Source: Thermosulfuriphilus ammonigenes
GTDB lineage: Bacteria; Desulfobacterota; Thermodesulfobacteria; Thermodesulfobacteriales; ST65
NCBI RefSeq assembly: GCF_011207455.1
Contig: NZ_CP048877.1
Location: 116,576-180,575, forward strand
Reading direction: 5' to 3'
Length of the DNA: 64,000 bases
The notes beneath the pieces were generated by a model. It searched no databases. It worked only from the letters and a program-made list of their open reading frames with translations, and was not told the origin of the DNA. How positions within the stretch are numbered: the stretch's first letter is position 1; the number at the start of each line of letters is the position of its first letter. Positions 52,190 to 60,148 of this stretch are shown here, piece by piece. The position numbers were made by a program, and so were the translations under genes.

Positions 52190-54481
52190 TTACCAGAAAA
52201 AGTTTTCTGAACGATAGGCCTTAAGAAAATCTTTGACCTCAGCCTCAGGCATGGGTTTGGCAAAATAAAACCCCTGAACCTCGTCCACCCCCAGACCAGC
52301 GAGGAAGATGAGCTGTTCTTTCCTTTCCACCCCTTCGGCCACCGTCTTCTTACCGAAATTTCTGGCTAGATCCATAATGGCCCTGATGATGTCCACATCC
52401 TCACGGTTATCTGGTACTCCGAAGACAAAGGTGTAGTCTATTTTGAGATAGGAAAAAGGCAATCTTTTAAGATAGGCCAGGGAAGAAAATCCCGTGCCGA
52501 AGTCGTCGATAGAAAGACTGAGCCCCAGGTCTGCCAAGGCCATAAGCTTCTTGATCATCTGTTCTGTTCCGTCTATTAGGGCATTTTCGGTGATCTCAAG
52601 GCGAAGTCTCCGGGGATCCACCTGGAAAAGTTCTATTATTTCTTGAAAGCGCTCAACAAAGCCCTCTTCCCGCAGTTGGGTAGGGGAGACGTTGATGGAA
52701 AAGACCAAAGGATCACTCAGATCAAGGCGGTTGTCTCGAATTAACTTACAAGTCTCGGCCAGGACCCACTCCCCAACTGGCACAATCAAACCACTTTCCT
52801 CTAGCAAGGGGATAAACTTCGCCGGAGGATAAATCCCTCGTCGAGGGATATTTAGCCGCAGAAGGCTTTCGAATCCTACTACCTTGCGATCTTTTACCCG
52901 AATTTTGGGCTGATAGTAGAGGGTGTACCAGCCCTCTTTCAGCCCCTCCTTTAAAATGCTCAGCATCTCCCAACGGGTCTCAAAAAGCTCTTCCTGATGG
53001 GCAGAGTAAGCCGAAAAGCCGGAGGCCCCTTTCTTACGAGCTGCTCTAAGGGCAGTTTCGGAAGCTACAAAGAGCTCCTCAGCGCTGCGGCCATCCTGAG
53101 GAAATATGGCTAGCCCCAGGGAGGCGGTTAACATGAACCTTTCGCCCCCTTCTTCAAAAGGTTTTTCCAAGCATTCTCTTATCTGCTCCAGGTACCACTC
53201 AAGTGGGGGACCGTTGGTCTCCAGCGGAAGAAGAAGGGCGAACTCATCGGCTCCGATGCGGAAGGCCTCTATCCGCATTCGTCGTAGATTGGCCAGCCTT
53301 TTGGCCACTTCCCGCAAGATATGATCTCCTTTCCGACGACCGAAACTCCGGTTAAAGAAAGAAAACTGGTCTATATCTAAACAAACCAGGGCCAGGCTCT
53401 GTCCTCTGGTTTCCGCCTCCCAGACTTCGTGCTCCAGGGTTCTCATTAGGGATCTCTGGTTGGGCAGGCCGGTTAGTTGATCACGATAAAGGCTCTCCTC
53501 CAGACTTTCTCCCCGAGCAATGTAACTGAGCCCTAGAGAGAGATCCCTGGCGATCTCCTCAAGAAGCTCCCTTTCTCGAGACGAGAAAAAACCGGAGCGA
53601 TGATGATATAAAAGAAGGACCCCCCAGACATTGTCCTCTATCCACAAGGGTAGGCCTATAACCGAACCGAAACCGTGCTTCCGGGCTCGAAGGGCCCAAG
53701 GTCTAAAGAGGGGATCAGCCGCAATGTCGGTAACTATAATGCTCCTTTTCTCCCTCAAAGAGCGAGCTGCCGGTCCTAGACCCTCTGGAGCCTCAGGAGA
53801 AACTTTGAGAACTATTCCTTCAAGATAAGAAGTTTTGCCAGCCGCGGCCAAAGGCCTGATTTTCTCGCCCTCGGCAACACCTATCCAGACAAGATCAAAC
53901 CCTCCTTTTTGATAAAGAACTTCACAGGCCCTTTTACAGAGTCGCTGACGATCCTTTTCCTCAAAGATGAGAAGGTTGATTTCCCTTAGGATTTCATAAA
54001 TCCGGTTAAGTTTTTTAAGGTCTTTCTGGGTCTTCCGAAGCTCCTCCTCTTTGCTTCTAAAATAGGCCGAAAGGCTGAGCTCCAGGTGCCAGAGGAAAAC
54101 TTTATTGAGGGCCAGGATAATCTCTTCCCCCACTACATGAGAAAGACCAAGGAGCTCTTTCATCAGAAGCTCAACGTAGACAATAAAACCCTTTAAAAAA
54201 ACCTCTGGAGGCACTCCCACACGGGCGTGAACTTCTCCTATCCGGAGGCACCCTTGACGGAAGTCATCATTGTAAGGTCCAAGGAGTCGCTGGAAATGGA
54301 TCCTCTGGTGTCTTTTAAGGGCCTCAAGATCCCGACCTTGAAGAATCTTCCGGGCCTCGGGAATCTTCTCTAACTCTTTGTAAAAATTTTCCCAGAGCCG
54401 TAAGAGTCTTTCCTCTCCTAATTGGTGCTTCAGGCCCTCCAAAAGGGATCTTTCTGCTTGGGTAAGAGGGTTTTTTCCCAT
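52190..54481 (-). CDS. Protoglobin-sensor GAF-GGDEF-EAL cyclic di-GMP phosphodiesterase
   Basis: 763 residues from ATG 54481 (frame open to TTG 54505). The N-terminal 150 residues resemble a heme-binding protoglobin/globin-coupled sensor, with the probable proximal His in IGEVHARVGVPPEVFLKG. A GAF domain follows (about 185-330), then GGDEF, whose signature is altered to RIGADEF, so cyclase activity is doubtful. The EAL domain is intact: FESLLR in place of EALLR, INVSPTQL, LEITENAL, IDDFGTGFSSL, LKIDYTFV, VAEGVE and VQGFYFAKPM. The likely function is oxygen- or gas-regulated cyclic di-GMP hydrolysis. It is transcribed alone. Confidence 0.82.
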   Translation of the reverse strand: MGKNPLTQAERSLLEGLKHQLGEERLLRLWENFYKELEKIPEARKILQGRDLEALKRHQRIHFQRLLGPYNDDFRQGCLRIGEVHARVGVPPEVFLKGFIVYVELLMKELLGLSHVVGEEIILALNKVFLWHLELSLSAYFRSKEEELRKTQKDLKKLNRIYEILREINLLIFEEKDRQRLCKRACEVLYQKGGFDLVWIGVAEGEKIRPLAAAGKTSYLEGIVLKVSPEAPEGLGPAARSLREKRSIIVTDIAADPLFRPWALRARKHGFGSVIGLPLWIEDNVWGVLLLYHHRSGFFSSRERELLEEIARDLSLGLSYIARGESLEESLYRDQLTGLPNQRSLMRTLEHEVWEAETRGQSLALVCLDIDQFSFFNRSFGRRKGDHILREVAKRLANLRRMRIEAFRIGADEFALLLPLETNGPPLEWYLEQIRECLEKPFEEGGERFMLTASLGLAIFPQDGRSAEELFVASETALRAARKKGASGFSAYSAHQEELFETRWEMLSILKEGLKEGWYTLYYQPKIRVKDRKVVGFESLLRLNIPRRGIYPPAKFIPLLEESGLIVPVGEWVLAETCKLIRDNRLDLSDPLVFSINVSPTQLREEGFVERFQEIIELFQVDPRRLRLEITENALIDGTEQMIKKLMALADLGLSLSIDDFGTGFSSLAYLKRLPFSYLKIDYTFVFGVPDNREDVDIIRAIMDLARNFGKKTVAEGVERKEQLIFLAGLGVDEVQGFYFAKPMPEAEVKDFLKAYRSENFFW

Positions 54482-54566
54482 TGGGGCTCTCTGGTCTTTT
54501 GTCAATTCTTGAATCGACCACTTTGATGAGCCCCCTTAAAAAGAAAGCCTAAAATGTTCTTTTTAA

Positions 54567-55757
54567 TTAAATTTTACTAAACGAAAGTTTAGAGGGTTTT
54601 GCGTATTTAAGGATCAGGAATCCCATCATTCCCGAAAGAAAAGAGCCAATTAGGATGGCCGCTTTATCTAAATATTGAAAGGTCTTTGGGTCAGGAAAGG
54701 CCAAGGAGCTGATAAAGAGGCTCATCGTAAAGCCTATACCTGTTAAAACAGAAACACCATAGAACTGAAGCCAGCTTGCATCTCGTGGAAGCCTGGCTAT
54801 ACCCAATTTGATAGCCAGCCAACTGAAGGCAAAGACCCCTATTTGTTTTCCCAAAAAGAGACCCAAAATAATCCCAAGGGAAAGCGGTTCAAGTAAGCTA
54901 GCTGGGTCAATCTTTTCTAGGTTTACGCCGGCGTTGACAAAGGCAAAAAGAGGCAGAATGAAAAAGGCTACCCAGAAATGAAGGTCATGTTCTATTTCCT
55001 TGGCCAGAGATCTGTTGTCTTTACTTTTGAGCGGAATGGTAAAGGCCAAGGCCACTCCGGCCAAAGTGGCATGAACCCCAGACTTAAGCACCGAGACCCA
55101 GAGGATGGTTCCCAGGACAAAATAAGCGGCCTTTTTCGTTATCCCCAAACGGTTGACCACGATAAGCGCTACCAAGGAAATGCTGGCAATAATAATGGAG
55201 AGCATGGAGAGCTCGCTGGTATAAAAAAGGGCGATGATAATAATGGCCCCCAGGTCATCAATGATAGCCAAAGACATCAAAAAGGTCTTCAGCGAAAGGG
55301 GAATTTTGTCGTTAACCAGGGAGAGAATACCCAGGGCAAAGGCGATGTCTGTGGCCGCAGGGATGGCCCATCCATCAAGGGCCGCGGGGTTGTTGTAGTT
55401 AAAAGCCACATAAACTAAGGCCGGAATGGCCATCCCTCCGAGGGCGGCGATTCCAGGAAGAGCCAGCTGGGCCGGTGAAGATAGATGCCCCTCCAGGATT
55501 TCCCTTTTTACTTCTAGGCCAATTAACAAGAAAAAGATGGCCATAAGGCCGTCATTTACCCAGTGAAAAAGGGGCTTAGCCAGATATAGATCCCCCAGAC
55601 GAATCTCTACCGGCACATATCGAAAACCATTATATAAGGATACTAACTGGGTATTACTAAAGAGAAGGGCCACAATGGTACTAAAGATCAGCAGAATTCC
55701 ACTGGTTGATTCCTTCTTAATAAAGTCTTCCAGAATCTTAAAAGAGAACTCTCTCAT
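54567..55757 (-). CDS. nhaA: Na+/H+ antiporter NhaA
   Basis: 396 residues from ATG 55757 with GGAG five bases upstream (the frame extends to 55862 without homology). About eleven membrane helices. The ion-binding pair is in LAIIDDLGAIIIIALFY (Asp-Asp). Other family features are GLMAIFFLLIGLEVKREI, PAATDIAFALGIL and TGIGFTMSLFISSLAF. It expels sodium in exchange for protons across the inner membrane. It is divergent from a short plus-strand frame and from cooS. Confidence 0.95.
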   Translation of the reverse strand: MREFSFKILEDFIKKESTSGILLIFSTIVALLFSNTQLVSLYNGFRYVPVEIRLGDLYLAKPLFHWVNDGLMAIFFLLIGLEVKREILEGHLSSPAQLALPGIAALGGMAIPALVYVAFNYNNPAALDGWAIPAATDIAFALGILSLVNDKIPLSLKTFLMSLAIIDDLGAIIIIALFYTSELSMLSIIIASISLVALIVVNRLGITKKAAYFVLGTILWVSVLKSGVHATLAGVALAFTIPLKSKDNRSLAKEIEHDLHFWVAFFILPLFAFVNAGVNLEKIDPASLLEPLSLGIILGLFLGKQIGVFAFSWLAIKLGIARLPRDASWLQFYGVSVLTGIGFTMSLFISSLAFPDPKTFQYLDKAAILIGSFLSGMMGFLILKYAKPSKLSFSKI

Positions 55758-55929
55758 GAAGGCTCCGTCTTTTTGTGTTTTAGCTATTATCTTTATCTCG
55801 GCTATACTGGTAGGGTCTTTAAGAGGCTTAAGAGGCGTTTCTCGCCGAGAAAGTCCGGCCAACCCTCTAAATCCCTTGGGGGCAAAAGTCTATCAGAGAC
55901 AAGGCCGGCCCGCTAGTAGCCCCCCTTAA
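55756..55929 (+). CDS. Possible small secreted or membrane peptide, or remnant of a c-type cytochrome
   Basis: 57 codons, ATG overlapping that of nhaA on the other strand. Residues 1-25 are a plausible signal/membrane segment (FCVLAIIFISAILVGS). The end reads NPLGAKVYQRQGRPASSPP. This is reminiscent of the GAxVYQxxGCxxCH start of c-type cytochromes, with the heme cysteines and histidine lost. The coding claim is weak: the same bases form inverted repeats (55838-55852 and others) and may be a structured leader. Recorded for completeness. Confidence 0.25.
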   Translation: MKAPSFCVLAIIFISAILVGSLRGLRGVSRRESPANPLNPLGAKVYQRQGRPASSPP

Positions 55930-56212
55930 CAACGAAGGGGCCTGCTGATGCCCTTAAGCACTTCCCGAACGGGTTTCTTATCAACTTATGAGCCACTTCA
56001 TAAAGACATAAAACCATTAATCAATTAATATGTAGGATTGTCTTTAAAAAAAACGTAGAATCTTATCAGCCTTATTTTTAAGGTCTCTTCAAAGTTTCCA
56101 TAATTGTAAAATCAGGCCGGCTAAAACCCTTCTAAAATCCTTAAACTTACTATTTAAGTTTAGGCACTAATCGAAGATCTTTTCGTTAAATTTTATAAAT
56201 TTGGAGGCAGCA
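55930..56212. other. AT-rich control region of cooS
   Basis: No gene seen. It contains a small hairpin with CCCG/CGGG followed by TTTCTT (55964-55979), CCTTA-TTTT-TAAGG (about 56076-56090), and the long palindrome described at 56142-56162. A GGAGG site (56203-56207) sits five bases before the cooS ATG. A clear -35/-10 pair is not recognised. Confidence 0.5.
56142..56162. promoter_or_regulatory. Palindromic operator-like site upstream of cooS
   Basis: Perfect 8-bp arms TAAACTTA and TAAGTTTA around a 5-base centre; flanking CC and GG also face each other with a one-base bulge. It ends 50 bp before the cooS start. It does not match the CooA, FNR or HcpR consensus. It could be the binding site of the adjacent PAS-LytTR regulator. 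Confidence 0.4.
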
Positions 56213-58015
56213 ATGGGAGCAGAAGAAAGAAGTGTTGACCCCGCAATTAAAGGGTTGCTTAAAGTTTCCCAGAGCTATGAGACTGTTTGGGATAGGCTGG
56301 ATTCTCAAACTCCCCATTGTAAGTTTGGCCTTCAGGGCGTTTGTTGTCGCAATTGCATCATGGGGCCCTGTCGGATTAGCCAAAAGACCAAATTTGGTGT
56401 CTGCGGTGCCAATGAGGACACTATAGTAGCCCGCAATGTGGTGCGAGCCATCGCGGCCGGGGTGGCGGCTCACTCTGATCATGCCCGGGCAGTAGCCATT
56501 TTATTGGCTGAGATAGCCAGCGGCGAAAATCAAGATTATCGAATAGCAGATCCCGAGAAACTCAAGGCTGTAGCTGGGCGCCTGGGCCTTGAGACCCAAA
56601 AGGAGCTTCTTGTCCTGGCCAAAGAAGTAGCCGGGGTGGCCATGGAGGATTTTGGAAGACAGGCCGAGGAGGCTTTAAAATTCCTTAAGTCGTATGTCCC
56701 CCCTCAAAGACTGAAGCGTTGGCAGGAGTTAGAGAAAAATCTCTATAAGCAGACTGCCAAGAAAATGGGAATTCTCCCCCGCAATATAGATCGAGAAATC
56801 GCTGAGTCTCTTCACCGAACTACCATGGGGGTGGATCATGACCCTCTTTCTCTTTTGCTTCAGGGGGTAAGGACCTCTCTGGCGGATGGGTGGGGAGGCT
56901 CTCTGATGGCCACGGAACTCCAGGACATCATCTTCGGGACTCCCAGGGTAAGAGCCATTTCGACTAATTTAGGGGTACTCTCCGCGGATAAGGTCAATAT
57001 TGTTATTCACGGACACGAACCCATACTTTCTGAAAAGATTGTAGAAATGGCCAGCCACCCCGAGATGGAGCGGTTGGCCCACGAAGTGGGGGCCGAGGGG
57101 ATAAATGTAGTTGGAATTTGTTGTACCGGAAACGAAATCCTTATGCGTCAAGGGGTACCGGTAGCCGGAAATGAACTCCACCAGGAGATGGCTATTCTTA
57201 CCGGGGCAGTAGAGGCCATGGTGGTGGATGTACAATGTATTTATCCGGCCTTAGGTAAATTGGCCAAGTGTTTTCATACAAAGTTTATTTCCACCAGCGA
57301 TCGGGCTAAGTTTCCAGAATCATTACATATCCAGTTTGAAGAAAAGAATGCTGACGAGGTGGCCCGAAAGATCATAGAGACTGCTATTAAGGCCTTTCCC
57401 CTGCGGAATAAAAACCAGGTAAATATACCTAACCATACGTCAGAGGCCATAGTAGGGTTTAGCAACGAAGCCCTTATTGATCTTCTCGGGGGAAGCCTTA
57501 CGCCCCTGATAGAAGCTATGATCAGTGGTGATATTAAAGGGGTTGTAGGTATCGTTGGTTGTAACAACCCCAAAGTGAAACACGATTATCACCATACCAC
57601 CCTTACTCAAGAACTGATCAAAAGAGACATTCTGGTCATCGGAACAGGTTGTTGGGCTATTGCTGCCGCCAAGGCTGGTTTAATGCGGCTTCAAACCCAG
57701 GAGATATCCGGTCCAGGGCTAAAAAAGGTATGCAAGGCCCTTAAAATCCCCCCGGTTATACACATGGGTTCCTGTGTGGATTGTTCTCGAATGCTTAATT
57801 TGGCCGGGGCCCTGGCCGGCTATCTGAAGTCCGATATCTCTGATCTTCCTTTGGTCGGATCAGCTCCGGAATGGACTACCGAAAAAGCTATGGCCATAGG
57901 GACATATTTTATAGCCTCCGGGATTCCGGTACATCTCTGGCCTATACCGCCCGTCACCGGGAGCCAGACGGTGGTAAAGATGTTAACGGAAGATATTAAT
58001 CAGAGCACAAAATAG
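56213..58015 (+). CDS. cooS: Anaerobic CO dehydrogenase catalytic subunit CooS, C-terminus truncated by IS630
   Basis: 600 residues from ATG 56213 (TTG 56201 in frame; GGAGG at 56203 fits the ATG). The D/B-cluster cysteines are in HCKFGLQGVCCRNCIMGPC. C-cluster residues occur in GICCTGNEILMRQG, VVDVQCIYPAL, VGCNN and GTGCWAIAAAKAG. It oxidises CO to CO2 with a Ni-Fe-S cluster and passes electrons to ferredoxin. The family is about 636 residues, whereas here the last four (QSTK) and the stop come from the inserted IS. Native residues end at LTEDIN; the remaining 38 lie at 59137-59255. The truncation removes no metal ligand but may destabilise the dimer. No CooF, CooC or acetyl-CoA synthase gene is adjacent. 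Confidence 0.92.
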   Translation: MGAEERSVDPAIKGLLKVSQSYETVWDRLDSQTPHCKFGLQGVCCRNCIMGPCRISQKTKFGVCGANEDTIVARNVVRAIAAGVAAHSDHARAVAILLAEIASGENQDYRIADPEKLKAVAGRLGLETQKELLVLAKEVAGVAMEDFGRQAEEALKFLKSYVPPQRLKRWQELEKNLYKQTAKKMGILPRNIDREIAESLHRTTMGVDHDPLSLLLQGVRTSLADGWGGSLMATELQDIIFGTPRVRAISTNLGVLSADKVNIVIHGHEPILSEKIVEMASHPEMERLAHEVGAEGINVVGICCTGNEILMRQGVPVAGNELHQEMAILTGAVEAMVVDVQCIYPALGKLAKCFHTKFISTSDRAKFPESLHIQFEEKNADEVARKIIETAIKAFPLRNKNQVNIPNHTSEAIVGFSNEALIDLLGGSLTPLIEAMISGDIKGVVGIVGCNNPKVKHDYHHTTLTQELIKRDILVIGTGCWAIAAAKAGLMRLQTQEISGPGLKKVCKALKIPPVIHMGSCVDCSRMLNLAGALAGYLKSDISDLPLVGSAPEWTTEKAMAIGTYFIASGIPVHLWPIPPVTGSQTVVKMLTEDINQSTK

Positions 58016-59134
58016 TCGACATCAATCTAAGGCATACCTTACCATCGGAGCACGAAAGTAACTCCTTACTATCTCCGGCTGCCTCTGCGTGCTCATAAGA
58101 TAGCTGCGTACATTACCCTCCATCTCCTCCATGCTCCGCTTCCGGCGCCTCCCCCCCGCATTCGTCTTCACATCCTGGTTCAAATACTCATCCGGATTAA
58201 GCTCCGGACTGTATCTCGGCAAATAATGCAGTTCCAACTCGTCCTCTTTGCCCTTCAACCACTCCTTAATCCTCTTTGCCCGATGCACACGGTGATTATC
58301 CACTATAAGATAAATCTTCCGCCCCTTTTCTCGTGATCTTATCAGCCTTCTTAAAAATTCAAGAAAAACTTCTGTCGTAAATCTCTCCCTAAAAATCATA
58401 AACTTAAGCTTCCCCCGGTTGTTGATGGCAGAAATCATATTGAATCGAAATCTCTTGCCGCTCACCTCCACCACCGGTGTCTCTCCCCTCGGCGCCCAAC
58501 TCCTCCCCGCTTGATGATCTGACCTGATCCCTGTCTCATCTCCCCACCAAATCTCTGCCCCTTCCTCCTTGGCCCTCTTCCTTATCCGGGGATACTCCTT
58601 CTCAAGCCAGGCCTTTACTTCCTTCGGATTTCTTTCATAGGCCCGTTTCAAAGGCTTCTGCGGCGTGAAATTCCATCGCCTCAAATACCGGCCCACCGTC
58701 CATATCGAAAGCCTTATCCCAAACTTCCTCTCTATCAGTTGCCCCACCGCCTCCCTGGTCCAAAGGGAAAAGGGAAGCTTCAACTGATCAGGACAACGGT
58801 CCCGGATGATGCTACAAATGGTAGCTGCTTGCCAGCCCAAAAGTTTTCCTCCCTTAGGACGTCCGCGAGGCTTGATTTTAAGGGCTTCCTCCCCACCTTG
58901 GCGATAAAGTTTTAGCCAGTAAGTCACAGTGGTTCTGGCTATTCCCAACATTTGGGCCACTTCTTCCTGGGTTTTTCCTTGTTCCAACACGGCGTGGACG
59001 GCTCTAAAACGCAAAGCTTCTTGAGCTTTGGGAGGAAGTTTACGTGCGTCTATTTTGGGAACTTTTGGAGGGCTAGAGTCCATATCCTTGTATACCAGAG
59101 ATTGGCCCTATTGTCGAGTGTTTTCTGCTCGAAT
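57999..59134. mobile_element. Intact IS630-family insertion sequence in cooS
   Basis: The element is 1136 bp. Its ends (57999-58021 and 59112-59134) are imperfect 23-bp inverted repeats matching at 18 positions. It is flanked by TA on both sides (57997-57998 and 59135-59136), the target duplication of IS630. Removing it together with one TA restores GATATTAATATTAAG, in frame within cooS. It carries one transposase gene on the minus strand, oriented opposite to cooS. Confidence 0.93.
58022..59083 (-). CDS. IS630-family transposase
   Basis: 353 residues, uninterrupted. An N-terminal helix-turn-helix (TQEEVAQMLGIARTTVTYWL) is followed by a second DNA-binding part with winged helix (LSIWTVGRYLRRWNFTPQKP). 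The DDE domain has the first Asp in IWWGDETGIRSD, the second in YLIVDNHRVHRAK and the Glu in SPELNPDEYLNQD. All catalytic residues are present, so it may be active. It occupies almost the whole element. The ATG is at 59083, with only a weak AAGG before it. Confidence 0.95.
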   Translation of the reverse strand: MDSSPPKVPKIDARKLPPKAQEALRFRAVHAVLEQGKTQEEVAQMLGIARTTVTYWLKLYRQGGEEALKIKPRGRPKGGKLLGWQAATICSIIRDRCPDQLKLPFSLWTREAVGQLIERKFGIRLSIWTVGRYLRRWNFTPQKPLKRAYERNPKEVKAWLEKEYPRIRKRAKEEGAEIWWGDETGIRSDHQAGRSWAPRGETPVVEVSGKRFRFNMISAINNRGKLKFMIFRERFTTEVFLEFLRRLIRSREKGRKIYLIVDNHRVHRAKRIKEWLKGKEDELELHYLPRYSPELNPDEYLNQDVKTNAGGRRRKRSMEEMEGNVRSYLMSTQRQPEIVRSYFRAPMVRYALD

Positions 59135-59136
59135 TA

Positions 59137-59255
59137 ATATTAAGGACCTTCTGGGTGGGTACTTCTTTCTGGAAGAAGATCCACTGAAAACTGTGGATCT
59201 TATGGAAGAAATTATTTTGCAAAAAAGGAAGGCCTTGGGCTGGAAAACTGACTAG
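59137..59255 (+). pseudogene. cooS: Severed C-terminal coding end of cooS
   Basis: After the right TA of the IS, the cooS frame continues: IKDLLGGYFFLEEDPLKTVD, then LMEEIILQKRKALGWKTD, stop TAG at 59253-59255. This is the conserved last part of CODH (LTGGYFxVExDPxKAA-type). 38 residues plus stop. It has no start of its own and cannot be made from the cooS message past the IS stop. Confidence 0.92.
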
Positions 59256-59259
59256 AAAA

Positions 59260-59305
59260 CAGCGGAAGCAGAGGTTATAGTTGTTATAAAACTCTGCTTC
59301 CGCTG
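59260..59305. repeat. 14-bp perfect inverted repeat before the PAS-LytTR gene
   Basis: Arms CAGCGGAAGCAGAG (59260-59273) and CTCTGCTTCCGCTG (59292-59305) with an 18-base centre that has its own TTATA/TATAA pairing. It starts 5 bases after the native cooS stop and ends 3 bases before the ATG of the regulator. It could be an RNA hairpin hiding the ribosome-binding site, a cooS terminator without a T-run, or an operator. Confidence 0.6.
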
Positions 59306-59308
59306 GAA

Positions 59309-60001
59309 ATGTTATCTCTTGATTATTTAAGACAAAGTTTCAGTATAGGCATAGTTATCTTTGATAAAGAGTTTAATATTTTATGTGTTAATGAAACCAT
59401 AGAAAGAATTTTAGGATTCCGCTTAACTGAAGGGGTTTCTTCCTCCCTCCCCGAGCTCCACTCAAAAGAGGCCTTCTATAAAATTACCCAAATGATAAAA
59501 GAAGCCCAATTTGCAGGAAAAAGTGATAATTATATCCTGAAAATTCTCTCTCAGAAAGAGAAAAAGGATATAATCCTTTTGGGAAAGGTATTCACATTAA
59601 ATGGTAAATATAAAGAAAACTTCATAGCTTTACTCTATGACCTTACCGATATCCTGATTGGAGAAAATAAAACAATTATCAAATTGCCGGCTTATGAAGG
59701 TAAAGATTTGCTATTATTAGATATAGAAGAAATTGATTATCTAAAGGCAGCAGGAAATTATACGGATATTTATGTTTGCAATGAAAAGTACTTAAGTCCT
59801 TTACCTATGGGAAAATTTGAGAAAAAATTAGATACTTCTAACTTTATGCGAATACATAGAAGCTTTATTGTAAACCTCAAGAAGATAAAAAAGCTCTCAA
59901 GAGAAAGAGGTAAATATTTCGTCTTACTCCAAAACGGACATAAATTACCTATAAGTAGGAATAGGCTAAAAATATCTTTAGAGAAGTTTGGCCTTAAATA
60001 A
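59309..60001 (+). CDS. PAS-LytTR regulator, RcoM-like candidate CO sensor
   Basis: 230 residues. Residues 1-115 are a PAS domain (SIGIVIFDKEFNILCVNETI, LPELHSKEAFYKITQMI, NFIALLYDLTDI). Residues 130-230 are a LytTR DNA-binding domain (LLLLDIEEIDYLKAAGNYTD, FMRIHRSFIVNLKKIKKL, LPISRNRLK). The same two-domain layout defines RcoM, the heme-PAS CO-responsive activator of CO dehydrogenase genes. His51 in LPELHSKEA is in the position where the RcoM heme His would be expected, but I cannot identify the distal ligand. The gene is AT-rich and unlike most neighbours in codon use, suggesting acquisition together with cooS. Confidence 0.75.
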   Translation: MLSLDYLRQSFSIGIVIFDKEFNILCVNETIERILGFRLTEGVSSSLPELHSKEAFYKITQMIKEAQFAGKSDNYILKILSQKEKKDIILLGKVFTLNGKYKENFIALLYDLTDILIGENKTIIKLPAYEGKDLLLLDIEEIDYLKAAGNYTDIYVCNEKYLSPLPMGKFEKKLDTSNFMRIHRSFIVNLKKIKKLSRERGKYFVLLQNGHKLPISRNRLKISLEKFGLK

Positions 60002-60026
60002 AATGGCCTTGCAAGAAAACCAATCT

Positions 60027-60103
60027 TGGCGCGCCGGGGAGGACTCGAACCCCCAACCTGCGGATTAGAAGTCCGCTGCTCTGTCCTGTTGAGCTACCGG
60101 CGC
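60027..60103 (-). tRNA. tRNA-Arg (anticodon TCT)
   Basis: Read on the minus strand: 7-bp acceptor stem GCGCCGG/CCGGCGC, D-stem region TAGCTC, anticodon stem GCGGA/TCCGC around loop CTTCTAA (anticodon TCT), T-arm GGGGGTTCGAGTCC, discriminator G and encoded CCA (60029-60027). It reads AGA/AGG. Confidence 0.96.
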
Positions 60104-60148
60104 TCTGGATGCAAATTCTAATGGCTATCTTGGTCTTGTAAAGAGAGG

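Noticed and set aside
55758-55862. N-terminal extension of nhaA
   Set aside because: A charged region not typical of NhaA; ATG 55757 has a ribosome-binding site and begins at the usual place.
59028-59255. A 75-residue open frame after the IS transposase
   Set aside because: Its first part is the IS end read in frame and its second part is the cooS C-terminus; it is not an independent gene.
60027-60103. tRNA-Arg as an integration site
   Set aside because: No repeat of its 3' end or integrase gene is seen nearby.
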